Counted from the first letter of the stretch, positions 6,661 through 13,514 are shown. The stretch: 13,608 nucleotides of DNA from DATKPA01 sp051955985 (GCA_051955985.1 JBQCGD010000143.1:1-13608), one strand, 5' to 3'. The notes: a model not told the origin generated them from the sequence alone. A program made the numbers and translations.

Positions 6661-6903
6661 ATGAAAGCCGTCGTTGAAAATTGGGGTGATTCTGTTGCGA
6701 TTCGCCTGCCGGATCATGTTGCGGATGAACTTGGATTTCGCGCGGGCACTGCCGTCGAATTCCAGAAACAAGGTGACGGTCTGTTGCTGCGTCACGCCGG
6801 CAAGCGACGCCGCTATTTGCTTTCTCAGCTTCTGAATGAGTGCAAGGGAGCCAAGCCGCACAAGGAAGCCATGAGGGGTGCTCGTGAACGCGAACTGTTT
6901 TAA
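6661..6903 (+). CDS. MazE/AbrB-family antitoxin-like DNA-binding protein (no toxin beside it)
   Basis: The 80-residue protein starts MKAVVENWGDSVAIRLPD, the hallmark of the MazE/AbrB swapped-hairpin domain (about 1-45), followed by a basic helix and C-terminal region (GKRRRYLLSQLLNEC, ending ARERELF) that in MazE-type antitoxins binds the toxin. I chose ATG 6661 because family members start at this Met; ATG 6655 and a GTG at 6640 overlapping the ATPase stop are in frame, and GGAG at 6646-6649 or AGG at 6652-6654 could serve. No MazF/PemK-like frame follows: the next 85 bases are non-coding and then tatC begins. T-ending codons are commoner than in its neighbours, suggesting acquisition. It may be an orphan antitoxin or a transcription regulator; the target is unknown. 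Confidence 0.8.
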   Translation: MKAVVENWGDSVAIRLPDHVADELGFRAGTAVEFQKQGDGLLLRHAGKRRRYLLSQLLNECKGAKPHKEAMRGARERELF

Positions 6904-6972
6904 GGAATGAGGCGGCCCCGTTTCCTCTCGCTGACCAATGCCGCCTCCAGGGCGGAACTCCAAGTGACCGAG

Positions 6973-6978
6973 TACAAT
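6973..6978 (+). promoter_or_regulatory. Possible -10 element very close to tatC
   Basis: TACAAT, the same hexamer as at the rplY and lysS sites, lies ten bases before the tatC ATG. No reasonable -35 stands 16-18 bases upstream. If used, the transcript would start within a few bases of the ATG and be nearly leaderless, which would fit the missing ribosome-binding site. Chance is a real alternative. Confidence 0.25.
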
Positions 6979-6988
6979 TCCGCATCTC

Positions 6989-8047
6989 ATGGCCAAACGC
7001 AAAGTTCAGCTTCCGGACGACAGTGAAGAATCCCAGGTACGCATGGGCTTCGGGGAACACCTCGAGGAACTGCGCAAGCGCCTCATTCTCGCCCTCCTCG
7101 GTTCCGCCGGATTCATCGTCGTCTGCCTGTACTACATGTACGACATCGTGGGCATCCTGCTGCGGCCTTATCAGCTTGCCCTGATGGCGCATGGATATCC
7201 GCCGTACCTGGGGTATGCGAAACCGGCGGAACCGGTGATCACATTTCTCGGCATCGGTGTGAAGGCCGGGCTGGTGCTGGCGAGCCCATGGATCATTTAC
7301 CAGTTGTGGCTGTTTGTGGGAGCGGGGTTGTACAAGCGCGAGCGGAAGCTGGTGTACAAGTACATCGGGCCGAGCGCGGCGCTCTTTCTCCTCGGCGTGG
7401 CGTTTTTCTATTTCCTGGTTCTGCCGCTGACGCTGAATTTTTTCATCGGCTTCAACGATGCGACGGCCTCCACGAAAACGCAAGCCCGGCCCACGTGGAT
7501 CGAGCGCAAGCTGGGGCTGGACCCCACGCCGGGGATGGATCCGACGACGCTTCCCGCTGGGGACGCCGCCACGATGCCGGCGATTCCGATGGTCTCGTCC
7601 GATCCGACGACGATGCCGGCGAGGGGGACCGGGTACTTGTATTTCAACGCGGTGGATGGCCAGTTGAAGTTTTCGGGAGCGGGGCACACGTGGGTGCTGC
7701 TGGTGGGGAAGGAGGGGGCGTATTTCGTGAATTTGCCGCAGTTTGATGAGTACCTGGATTTCGTCACCTTCACGGCGTTGCTGTTCGGGGTGGCGTTTGA
7801 GTTGCCGATGGTGATCCTGGTGCTGGCGCAGATCGGCATTGTGCAGGTGAAGACATTCCGGTCGATGCGGAAGTACGCCTACTTCGCGATTGCCGTGGTG
7901 TCGTGCGTGGCGGCGCCGTCGACGGACGTGCTGACGATGATGTCGTTGATGATTCCGCTGATCGGGCTTTACGAGGCGGGGGTGCTGGCGGCGTCGATCG
8001 CGGTGGGCAAAGAGGCGGAGGAGCCGGCGGAGGAGGCGGAGGAGTGA
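6989..8047 (+). CDS. tatC: Sec-independent protein translocase TatC with enlarged periplasmic loop
   Basis: Multi-pass inner-membrane receptor of the twin-arginine translocase that recognises Tat signal peptides on folded proteins. FGEHLEELRKRL (21-32) is the N-terminal TatC signature; the cytoplasmic loop has WLFVGAGLYKRER with E118 equivalent to the signal-peptide-binding Glu (E. coli E103); FGVAFELPM carries the conserved membrane Glu at 271; PSTDVLTMMSLMIPLIGLYE (310-329) is the conserved C-terminal block. Length is 352 against about 250-260 for most TatC. The excess is mostly a loop of roughly 100 residues (155-256) between helices 3 and 4, normally about 20, including DPTTLPA, DAATMPA and DPTTMPA repeats, plus an acidic tail EAEEPAEEAEE. 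There is no clear ribosome-binding site. No tatA or tatB is in the window. The last 79 bases overlap the 3' end of the opposing gene. Confidence 0.95.
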   Translation: MAKRKVQLPDDSEESQVRMGFGEHLEELRKRLILALLGSAGFIVVCLYYMYDIVGILLRPYQLALMAHGYPPYLGYAKPAEPVITFLGIGVKAGLVLASPWIIYQLWLFVGAGLYKRERKLVYKYIGPSAALFLLGVAFFYFLVLPLTLNFFIGFNDATASTKTQARPTWIERKLGLDPTPGMDPTTLPAGDAATMPAIPMVSSDPTTMPARGTGYLYFNAVDGQLKFSGAGHTWVLLVGKEGAYFVNLPQFDEYLDFVTFTALLFGVAFELPMVILVLAQIGIVQVKTFRSMRKYAYFAIAVVSCVAAPSTDVLTMMSLMIPLIGLYEAGVLAASIAVGKEAEEPAEEAEE

Positions 8048-9762
8048 TCGGCCTGTAGCCATTGCACCGCGGCGGCAACGGCGGCGGTGATGGCAAAGAT
8101 TTCCATGAGCATCAGGTAGGTTTCGGCGGGTCCGAGATAGCGAGAATCGGCGGCGGCGTAGAACGAACTGACGTCGATGTAAAGCAGCAGGACGCAGCGG
8201 GCGACCGTGGAGACGGCGAGGGCGAAAAGGGAGACGAGGGCCCACGTGGAGCGGCGGCGGAGGGGTGGCACGATGAGCATGGCGGCGATAGCGGCAAGGG
8301 CGATGCAGCCGAGCGGGAAGAGGATGACGCCGTAGGCTTTTTGCAGGGCGACGAGGGTTTTGCTGCGGGGGTCGGCGTCCTGGGCAGCCTTGATTCTGGC
8401 GGCGGCTTCCGGCGTGTTGGGGAGGGCGCGGTCGTGAGTGGCGTTTTCGAAATGTTTGATGACGCCGTTGGAGCCGCGGGATTCGTAGGTGAGGGGTTTG
8501 GGGGCATCCTGGTGAAGGCCGAAGAGCTCGGTGAGGAGCATGTGGGAGTGGTCGAGCATGAGGCGGGCGTATTCGGGCCGCCACGGCGGGGCGAGGGTGT
8601 TGTGGAGGGGGTAGCCTTTCAGCTTGCCGTCGGCGACGGCAGCGTTGATTTCATCGGCGAGCTGGCGGTAATAGGCGCGGGCGGTGGCGCTGCTTTTGTA
8701 GAGGCCGAGATCGGCGACGGCCTGGCGGACGGCCCAGATAAACCAGGCGCCGCCGATTTCGCCGGAGCCGTGGAGCTCGTTGTAGTTGTCGCCAAATTTG
8801 GCCCAGTTGTCGCCTTGGGGGCCTTCGAAGAAGGGCTTGAGGCGGGCGAAGGCGGGGCTGACGGCGTAGAGTTCCTGGCGGGTTTCTTTGGTCACCGGAA
8901 CAAGGCGATGGAAGTGGGGCGGCTCGACGCGCTGCATGGCGGCAATGGCCGCGACGAAGTTGGGCTCTTTGACTTCGACGACGCAGAAGGCGTTGTAGAC
9001 GAAGTAGTTGATGGTGGAAATGAGGAGCATGGTCGCGACGGTAAGGAGGCCGGGGAGGGCCGGGAGCCAGAGCCATTCCCATTTCAGGAGGGCTTTGCGC
9101 TGCTGCCAGAGCTTGAAGGCGATCCAGGCGAGGAGGATGACGGCGGCGGGGGCGAGCCAGATGCCTTCTTCGCGGGTGATTTCGACGGCGCTGAGGGCGT
9201 AACCGGCGGCGACGGCCCAGATCAGCCGCGAGCGGCGCGGCCAGTCAAGACGGACGAGGAGTCCGATGAGGGTTGCGGCGACGAGGATGGATTGTCCGGA
9301 GTAGATGCCTTCGCGGAGGACCATCCAGTTGCCGACGCTGGTCATGACGGGGTTGAAGAGGAGGAACGTGTAGATCATCGCGAGCAGCCATGGGGAGCGG
9401 AGGCGCGGGCGGACGGCGATGAGGAGTACGATGCAGGTCAGGGCGTAGTAGAGTTGCTGGGCGAGGAGGAGGGGAAGGTGGATGATGTCGACGAAGCAGA
9501 CGAATAGTGGGTAACCGGGGCCCTTGATGAGGGTGGTTTCGTTGTAGGGACCGAGCCATTTGAAGTGTTTGATGGTTTCGGCGGCATTGAGGAAGAGGAG
9601 GTCGTCGTGGGGGCCGTTCATGACCCAGAGGCGCTGGATGGAGGTCATCCAGAGGCGGATGGCGGTGAGGAAGACGACGAGGGTGGCGAGGAGCAGGGCG
9701 TCGCGCGAGGGGCGCGTTCGCCAGAAGGGTTGTAAGTGCGGGTTGGGGGGAGGGTTGTTCAA
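7969..9762 (-). CDS. Large multi-pass membrane protein, putative GT-C-type glycosyltransferase
   Basis: The 597-residue reading from TTG 9762 gives a hydrophobic protein with about eight to ten predicted helices. Helix 1 is near 21-38; the loop after it has PHDDLLFLNAAETI with an Asp pair (53-54), then KWLGPYNETTLIKGPGYPLF, a layout seen in GT-C polyprenyl-phosphate-sugar transferases where acidic residues in the first periplasmic loop are catalytic. A mostly soluble region of about 210 residues (260-470) follows, then two or three helices (477-500, 507-528, 547-567) and a Ser/Ala-rich tail. Acceptor and donor are unknown, so no gene name is given. The start is uncertain: the frame stays open upstream to 10035, across the rpsJ promoter and leader, and no ATG lies near the first helix. 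The 3' 79 bases are antisense to the end of tatC. Confidence 0.7.
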   Translation of the reverse strand: MNNPPPNPHLQPFWRTRPSRDALLLATLVVFLTAIRLWMTSIQRLWVMNGPHDDLLFLNAAETIKHFKWLGPYNETTLIKGPGYPLFVCFVDIIHLPLLLAQQLYYALTCIVLLIAVRPRLRSPWLLAMIYTFLLFNPVMTSVGNWMVLREGIYSGQSILVAATLIGLLVRLDWPRRSRLIWAVAAGYALSAVEITREEGIWLAPAAVILLAWIAFKLWQQRKALLKWEWLWLPALPGLLTVATMLLISTINYFVYNAFCVVEVKEPNFVAAIAAMQRVEPPHFHRLVPVTKETRQELYAVSPAFARLKPFFEGPQGDNWAKFGDNYNELHGSGEIGGAWFIWAVRQAVADLGLYKSSATARAYYRQLADEINAAVADGKLKGYPLHNTLAPPWRPEYARLMLDHSHMLLTELFGLHQDAPKPLTYESRGSNGVIKHFENATHDRALPNTPEAAARIKAAQDADPRSKTLVALQKAYGVILFPLGCIALAAIAAMLIVPPLRRRSTWALVSLFALAVSTVARCVLLLYIDVSSFYAAADSRYLGPAETYLMLMEIFAITAAVAAAVQWLQADHSSASSAGSSASLPTAIDAASTPAS

Positions 9763-9830
9763 AGGGCGTCTTTCGTGGAATAGGGGAAAGACGGTTATAT
9801 TGCGCGACGGTTCGGCAGGTTGCAATTGAG

Positions 9831-9860
9831 TTGACAGCCACGGCTGGAATTCACTACACT
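9831..9860 (+). promoter_or_regulatory. Strong candidate sigma-70 promoter for rpsJ
   Basis: TTGACA (9831-9836) is a perfect -35, followed after 18 bases by TACACT (9855-9860), four of six to TATAAT and close to the TACAAT seen elsewhere in this window. A start near 9867 would give a leader of about 168 bases before rpsJ. Confidence 0.7.
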
Positions 9861-9866
9861 TGCCGA

Positions 9867-10034
9867 TCCTGCATTCCCTGCTGTGCCGTCGGCATGGCCG
9901 GGGGATGGGCGACGAACAGCGGTTTATGCCGCTGGCCGCGTGCGAAAGCATGTTGGCGGCGCTGGTCAAGTGAACACCGGTTCGCTGGCGGAGAATGGTC
10001 TTCGCTGGTGACGATTGTCGAAAGAGGAATTTCA
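9867..10034 (+). promoter_or_regulatory. Long 5' leader of rpsJ with hairpin
   Basis: The stretch between the promoter and the rpsJ start codon has no recognisable gene. CAGCGG (9917-9922) and CCGCTG (9929-9934) form a perfect six-base stem around TTTATG, and the segment ends with the GAGGAA ribosome-binding site at 10024-10029. Ribosomal-protein leaders often carry a feedback site, but I cannot match this one to a known S10 or L4 leader. The frame is open through the leader in phase with rpsJ; the encoded residues are unlike S10 and are not counted as coding. Confidence 0.4.
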
Positions 10035-10352
10035 ATGGCTGCTGGCCCGCACGAACGTATCCGTATCCGGATGGAAGCTTACGATCACCGCGCTCTCGAC
10101 GGTTCCGCGAAGGAAATCGTCGATCATGCGAAGCGGACCAGCGCCAAGGTTCGGGGTCCGATCCCGCTGCCGACGCGGGTGGAGAAGTTCACGGTGCTGC
10201 GTTCGCCGCACATCGACAAGAAGAGCCGGGAACAGTTCGAAATTCGCACCCACAAGCGCGTGATTGATATTCTTGAGCCGACGCCGCGGACGATCGAAGC
10301 GTTGAACCGCCTCGTGGTGCCGGCCGGTGTGTTCGTGAAGATCAAGGCCTAA
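10035..10352 (+). CDS. rpsJ: Small ribosomal subunit protein uS10
   Basis: Head protein of the 30S subunit; in many bacteria it also acts with NusB in transcription antitermination. The 105 residues match family length. RIRIRMEAYDHRALDGSAKE at the start, then GPIPLPTRVEKFTVLRSPH, SREQFEIRTHKR and the C-terminal GVFVKIKA are conserved S10 blocks. ATG 10035 is chosen because S10 similarity begins here and GAGGAA (10024-10029) is well placed; the frame is open further upstream but that part is leader. The gene stands alone: no rplC, rplD or other S10-operon gene is next to it, and it has its own strong promoter and terminator. It diverges from the GT-C-like gene and converges on the HEAT lipoprotein gene. 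Confidence 0.97.
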   Translation: MAAGPHERIRIRMEAYDHRALDGSAKEIVDHAKRTSAKVRGPIPLPTRVEKFTVLRSPHIDKKSREQFEIRTHKRVIDILEPTPRTIEALNRLVVPAGVFVKIKA

Positions 10353-10402
10353 ACCACAGCCGGCCTGGATTTCAACGGCGTTGCCGAATCGTTTGGAAAT
10401 GA

Positions 10403-10441
10403 AAAGAGCGTTCGCCTTCGGGCGGACGCTCTTTGTTTTTT
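10403..10441 (+). terminator. Intrinsic terminator of rpsJ, UUCG tetraloop, probably bidirectional
   Basis: The stem 10403-10416 (AAAGAGCGTTCGCC) pairs with 10421-10434 (GGCGGACGCTCTTT) with one G-T wobble around a TTCG loop, followed by a T-run (10436-10441). On the minus strand the same stem is followed by TTTTC, so it can also end transcription of the HEAT gene, whose stop is about 20 bases away. Confidence 0.9.
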
Positions 10442-10460
10442 GCGCGGCTGATCGAGCGGG

Positions 10461-11495
10461 TCATTCCTGCCGCGCCCACACGTTGACGATGGCGGCGGCG
10501 GCGGCGCGTTGGACGGACTCGTCCTTGTCGATGAGCAGGTCGGTAAGCCAGTAGGACTGCTGGGGGGCGAGCATATCCCCGAGGGCGAAGGCGGCGAGGG
10601 CGCGGAGCGAGGGGTTGGGGTTGGTGAGGTTGTCGGTGGCGACGTTGGCGCCCTGCGCGGAATGAAGCTCGGCGAGGGAGCGGGCGGCGATGAGCTGGCG
10701 GCGCGTGGCGATGTCCTTGTCTTCGGTCTCCTCGGCACGCAACTTGGGGTCCTGGTCCTGCCCGACGATGCGCGGGGCGAGGCCGATGTTGATCAGCGGG
10801 TTGGCGGCGACGTCGCGGGGGAGATCGCCGCAGACGGCGAGGGCGTTGCATTGGTCTTCGGGGAAGCGGGAGATGGCGAGGGCGACGATAGCGCGCTGGG
10901 CGGGGAAGTCGCCGAGGCGGGCGAGGGCGGCGGTGATTTCGAAGCGGACCCGGTTGTCGGGCTCGCGGATGTGGGCTTTGAGGAGGGGGACTGCGGAGGG
11001 GTCCCCCATGAGCCCCAGGACGAAGGCGGTGTTGGCGCGGGTGGCGGGATCGGGGGAGGAGAGAGTCTGGGCGAGCTCGTTCATGTTGGCGGTGTCGCCC
11101 ATTTTGCGGAGGGAGTAGATGGCGGCGACGCGGACGGAGTCGTTGGGGTCGGACTTGGCGAGTTGCTCGAGCGTGGGCTTGAGGGGGAGGGAGTTGCGCT
11201 TCGCGGTGGCCATGCAGGCGGCGAAGCGGACGATCCACTCAGGATCATGCAGACCGGCATCGATGACGTCCTCGGCGCGCGGGTCGCTGGAAGGCTGGAG
11301 GGCTTCGATGCAGTTGGCGCGGACCGTGGGGTCGGGCGAATGGGACTGCACCTGCAGGAGCGTGATGGCGCGGTCGAGGACTTCGCGGGCGATGCGGGCG
11401 GACTTGGCCTTGTCGGGATCCTGTTGGGGCGGCGCGCCGCAGGAGGCGAGGAGAAGGGTCAGCGATGCGGCGGCGATGAGGCGGCGGTGGCGCAT
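10461..11495 (-). CDS. HEAT-repeat lipoprotein
   Basis: A 344-residue predicted lipoprotein. The N-terminus MRHRRLIAAASLTLLLASCG is a signal peptide with lipobox LASC, so cleavage would leave C19 lipidated. The rest is a chain of HEAT/PBS-lyase-like alpha repeats: DPTVRANCIEAL (55-66), DPEWIVRFAACMA (84-96), DSVRVAAIYSLRKMGD (119-134), DPATRANTAFVLGLMGD (149-165), DNRVRFEITAALARLGD (180-196), NPSLRALAAFALGDM (294-308) and DESVQRAAAAAIVNVW (325-340). Such solenoids usually hold other proteins; no partner can be named. ATG 11495 is chosen because AAAGGAG lies four bases upstream and the signal peptide starts there; an upstream in-frame start at 11543 would bury it. The gene follows lnt on the same strand after 114 bases and may be co-transcribed. 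Confidence 0.88.
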   Translation of the reverse strand: MRHRRLIAAASLTLLLASCGAPPQQDPDKAKSARIAREVLDRAITLLQVQSHSPDPTVRANCIEALQPSSDPRAEDVIDAGLHDPEWIVRFAACMATAKRNSLPLKPTLEQLAKSDPNDSVRVAAIYSLRKMGDTANMNELAQTLSSPDPATRANTAFVLGLMGDPSAVPLLKAHIREPDNRVRFEITAALARLGDFPAQRAIVALAISRFPEDQCNALAVCGDLPRDVAANPLINIGLAPRIVGQDQDPKLRAEETEDKDIATRRQLIAARSLAELHSAQGANVATDNLTNPNPSLRALAAFALGDMLAPQQSYWLTDLLIDKDESVQRAAAAAIVNVWARQE

Positions 11496-11576
11496 GAGGC
11501 TCCTTTGCGAGGCAAGGGGAGTGGAAAATCGTACAGAGTACACAAAGTTACGGAGATATCGACCTTATGGATTGGC

Positions 11577-11612
11577 TGAGCTGAAAAAACGCGGGGGGGG
11601 GCAGCCAGCTCA
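11577..11612. repeat. Inverted repeat overlapping the lnt stop codon, with a G9 run
   Basis: TGAGCTG (11577-11583) and CAGCTCA (11606-11612) pair perfectly. Between them are AAAAAA (11584-11589) and nine Gs (11593-11601). On the minus strand the arm contains the lnt stop and the loop contains C9 and T6. The T-run lies within the loop, so it is not a canonical terminator. The homopolymer length could be a sequencing weak point. Confidence 0.4.
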
Positions 11613-13367
11613 ACGGGCGCGGCGAGGGCGGACATAGGTGTAGGCGACGAAGAGGGTTGTGATCACGCCGCAGAAGATTGGGAGGAGATCGCCGACGCGC
11701 GTGAAGAGGGTGATGCGGGAGTCGAGCGGGAGGGTGACGGCGGCGAAGCCGATGGCGCCGACGGAGTTGCCGGTGTTGGGATCGGTGACGAGTTTGATGA
11801 TGCGGCCGTTGGAGTCGATGAAGCCGGAGTCGCCGGTGTTGACGGAGCGGGCGATAGGGATGCGGTTTTCGACGGCGCGGAGCTGGCAGGCTTCGAGGTG
11901 TTGGTTGAGTTCGACGGAGTAGAACCAGCCGTCGTTGGAGACGTTGAGGAGGAAGTCGGTTTTGCCATCAATGCGGTAGCTCATCAGGCTGGGGGAATTG
12001 ACGAGTGGCGGAGGGTTTGTCATATGCCGGGCGGGGTCGGGCATGGTGTCTTCGAAACAGATGGGGGTGCAGAAGGTGTAGGTTTTGTCGCCAACGGGGA
12101 GGGTGAAGCGGGTCCATTCTTTGCCGGGGGTGAGGGAGTAGTCAAAGTCGATGGGGGTGAAGTAGCGGACGACGGAGCCGAGGAGGGGGACGGTTTTGAA
12201 GGGGATGTACTCGCCGAAGGGGACGAGGTGGATTTTGGAGTAGGCGGTGGCGGATTGGCCGGTGGTGGGGAGGTAGAGGAGGGTGAGGTTCTGGCGGATG
12301 CCGCCGGCGGGGGAGTCGTCGGGGACGTAGCCGGGGGCGCCGACGAGGAGGGGTGTGTTGAGGGTGGTGGCGAGGGTGCGGAGTTCGGTGTCGTAGCGGC
12401 GGGATTTTTCGACGAGGTCGCGGCCGGCGTCGGAGAGGAAGGCTTCGTCGAGGTGGAGGATTTCGGGGTTGATCTCGGCGGGGACCATGGTTTCGGGCCA
12501 GACGATGAGGTCGGGCTTGGGGTTGGAGATGGCGGCGAGCTGGGTGAGGCGGACGTGCTTCTGGAAGTTTTCTTCGCCCTTGGCGGGGTCGTCTTTGAGG
12601 GATTGGGGGAGGTTTTCCTGGATGACGGCGACCTGCGGGCCAGGTGTCGTCGTGGATTGGTGGAGGCGGAAGAGGCCGTAGGCGAGGGCGAGGAGGATGG
12701 TGGCGGCGGTGATGGTGAAGAGTTTGGCGATCTGGGGGCTGAGGCCGCGTTTGGAGGGGAGGCGGAGGAAGTCGACGAGGAAGCCGTTGGTCATGCAGAT
12801 GAGGAAGGTGAGGGTCCAGACGCCGAAGAGGTCGGCGGTTTGGATGAGGAGGGGGGCGGGTGCGAGGGCGTTGCCGAGCATGAACCAGGGGAAGCCGCCC
12901 TGGACGAAGGTGGAGCGGGCGTATTCGACGAAGGTCCAGGCGAGGGGGAGGGCGAAAGTGGCGGGCATACGGAAGGAGATGACGAGGCGGTGGAAGGCCC
13001 AGGCGAAGAGGGGGAGGTAGAGGGCGAGGAAGAAGGCGAGGGCGAAGTAGCCGCCGATGGTGACGGGGGCGAGCCAGAAGAGATTGGGGAGGAAGAAGGC
13101 GAGGCCGAAGAGGTAGTAAGCGGCGGCGAAGCGGGGCTTCATGGGGCGTTCGAGGATGGTCCAGGCGAGGGGGACGAGGGCGACGGGGGCGAGGAAGTAG
13201 CAGTAGAAGGGGGGGAAGAGGAGGGGGAGGAGGAGGGCGGAGGCGAGGAGGAGGAGGAGGAGGGAGGTGGTTTTGCGCGAGGAGGTGCGGGGCTTGGTGG
13301 AGGTGGTGGTCACGGGGGCTCCGGGTGAGGTTGGGGTAGGGTAGTGAGCGGGGAGGGGATTGTCCAT
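11610..13367 (-). CDS. lnt: Apolipoprotein N-acyltransferase
   Basis: Inner-membrane enzyme that adds the third acyl chain to the N-terminal Cys of lipoproteins, the last step before Lol export. The 585 residues comprise an N-terminal membrane region (helices within about 35-235, with GGFPW at 157-161) and a periplasmic nitrilase domain (about 245-545). By motif the catalytic triad is E292 (LIVWPETMVP), K378 (YSKIHLVPFGEY) and C437 (TPICFED); NVSNDGWF (475-482) and the final helix (about 559-577) also fit. It is slightly longer than E. coli Lnt (512), with a low-complexity Pro/Thr/Ser leader. ATG 13367 has no ribosome-binding site; GTG 13313 has GGAG five bases upstream and gives 567 residues with the helices intact, so it is a serious alternative start. 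The first helices are encoded by near-pure GGA/CTC repeats. Confidence 0.94.
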   Translation of the reverse strand: MDNPLPAHYPTPTSPGAPVTTTSTKPRTSSRKTTSLLLLLLASALLLPLLFPPFYCYFLAPVALVPLAWTILERPMKPRFAAAYYLFGLAFFLPNLFWLAPVTIGGYFALAFFLALYLPLFAWAFHRLVISFRMPATFALPLAWTFVEYARSTFVQGGFPWFMLGNALAPAPLLIQTADLFGVWTLTFLICMTNGFLVDFLRLPSKRGLSPQIAKLFTITAATILLALAYGLFRLHQSTTTPGPQVAVIQENLPQSLKDDPAKGEENFQKHVRLTQLAAISNPKPDLIVWPETMVPAEINPEILHLDEAFLSDAGRDLVEKSRRYDTELRTLATTLNTPLLVGAPGYVPDDSPAGGIRQNLTLLYLPTTGQSATAYSKIHLVPFGEYIPFKTVPLLGSVVRYFTPIDFDYSLTPGKEWTRFTLPVGDKTYTFCTPICFEDTMPDPARHMTNPPPLVNSPSLMSYRIDGKTDFLLNVSNDGWFYSVELNQHLEACQLRAVENRIPIARSVNTGDSGFIDSNGRIIKLVTDPNTGNSVGAIGFAAVTLPLDSRITLFTRVGDLLPIFCGVITTLFVAYTYVRPRRAR

Positions 13368-13423
13368 GGGTGGGGGAGGGGGGGGAAACGCGAAACGCAA
13401 AACACGAAAGGTTGGGTGGGGGG

Positions 13424-13475
13424 GAAGATGGCCACCGGGAAGATGGCCAAGGTGGGCGCGGGGTTGGCCATCTTC
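13424..13475. repeat. Hairpin repeat unit A with duplicated left arm
   Basis: GAAGATGGCCAA (13439-13450) pairs perfectly over 12 bases with TTGGCCATCTTC (13464-13475) around a 13-base G-rich loop. A second copy of the left arm, GAAGATGGCCA, lies 15 bases upstream at 13424-13434. The unit is repeated with compensated changes at 13515-13565. Confidence 0.8.
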
Positions 13476-13514
13476 TACTGGATTAGTAGGAATTGGCGTT
13501 TTTGGGTCAAAAAC

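Noticed and set aside
6907..7026. Short plus-strand frame (MRRPRFLSLTNAASRAE) after the antitoxin-like gene as a possible toxin
   Set aside because: It overlaps the start of tatC, lacks MazF/PemK features and is under 40 residues.
6650..8584. A 644-codon minus-strand open frame rich in Arg, His and Pro across tatC and the antitoxin-like gene
   Set aside because: It is the antisense of two clear genes and has the Arg/His/Pro bias typical of GC-rich shadow frames.
8062..9507. A 481-codon plus-strand acidic open frame opposite the GT-C-like gene
   Set aside because: Repetitive Gly/Glu/Asp/Val composition with no motif; the minus-strand reading has ordered membrane helices and recognisable loops.
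9831..10034. N-terminal extension of S10 from an upstream ATG in the same frame
   Set aside because: The start would lie inside the -35 element, the added residues are Cys/Trp-rich and unlike S10, and a good ribosome-binding site precedes ATG 10035.
9763..10035. N-terminal extension of the GT-C-like protein on the minus strand
   Set aside because: It would cross the rpsJ promoter and leader, and its residues are not membrane-like or signal-like.
11898..13328. A 476-codon plus-strand open frame rich in Gly, Glu and Val opposite lnt
   Set aside because: It is the antisense of lnt; composition is near-pure GGx/GAx codons from the strand skew, with no domain, while lnt on the other strand has a full catalytic triad.
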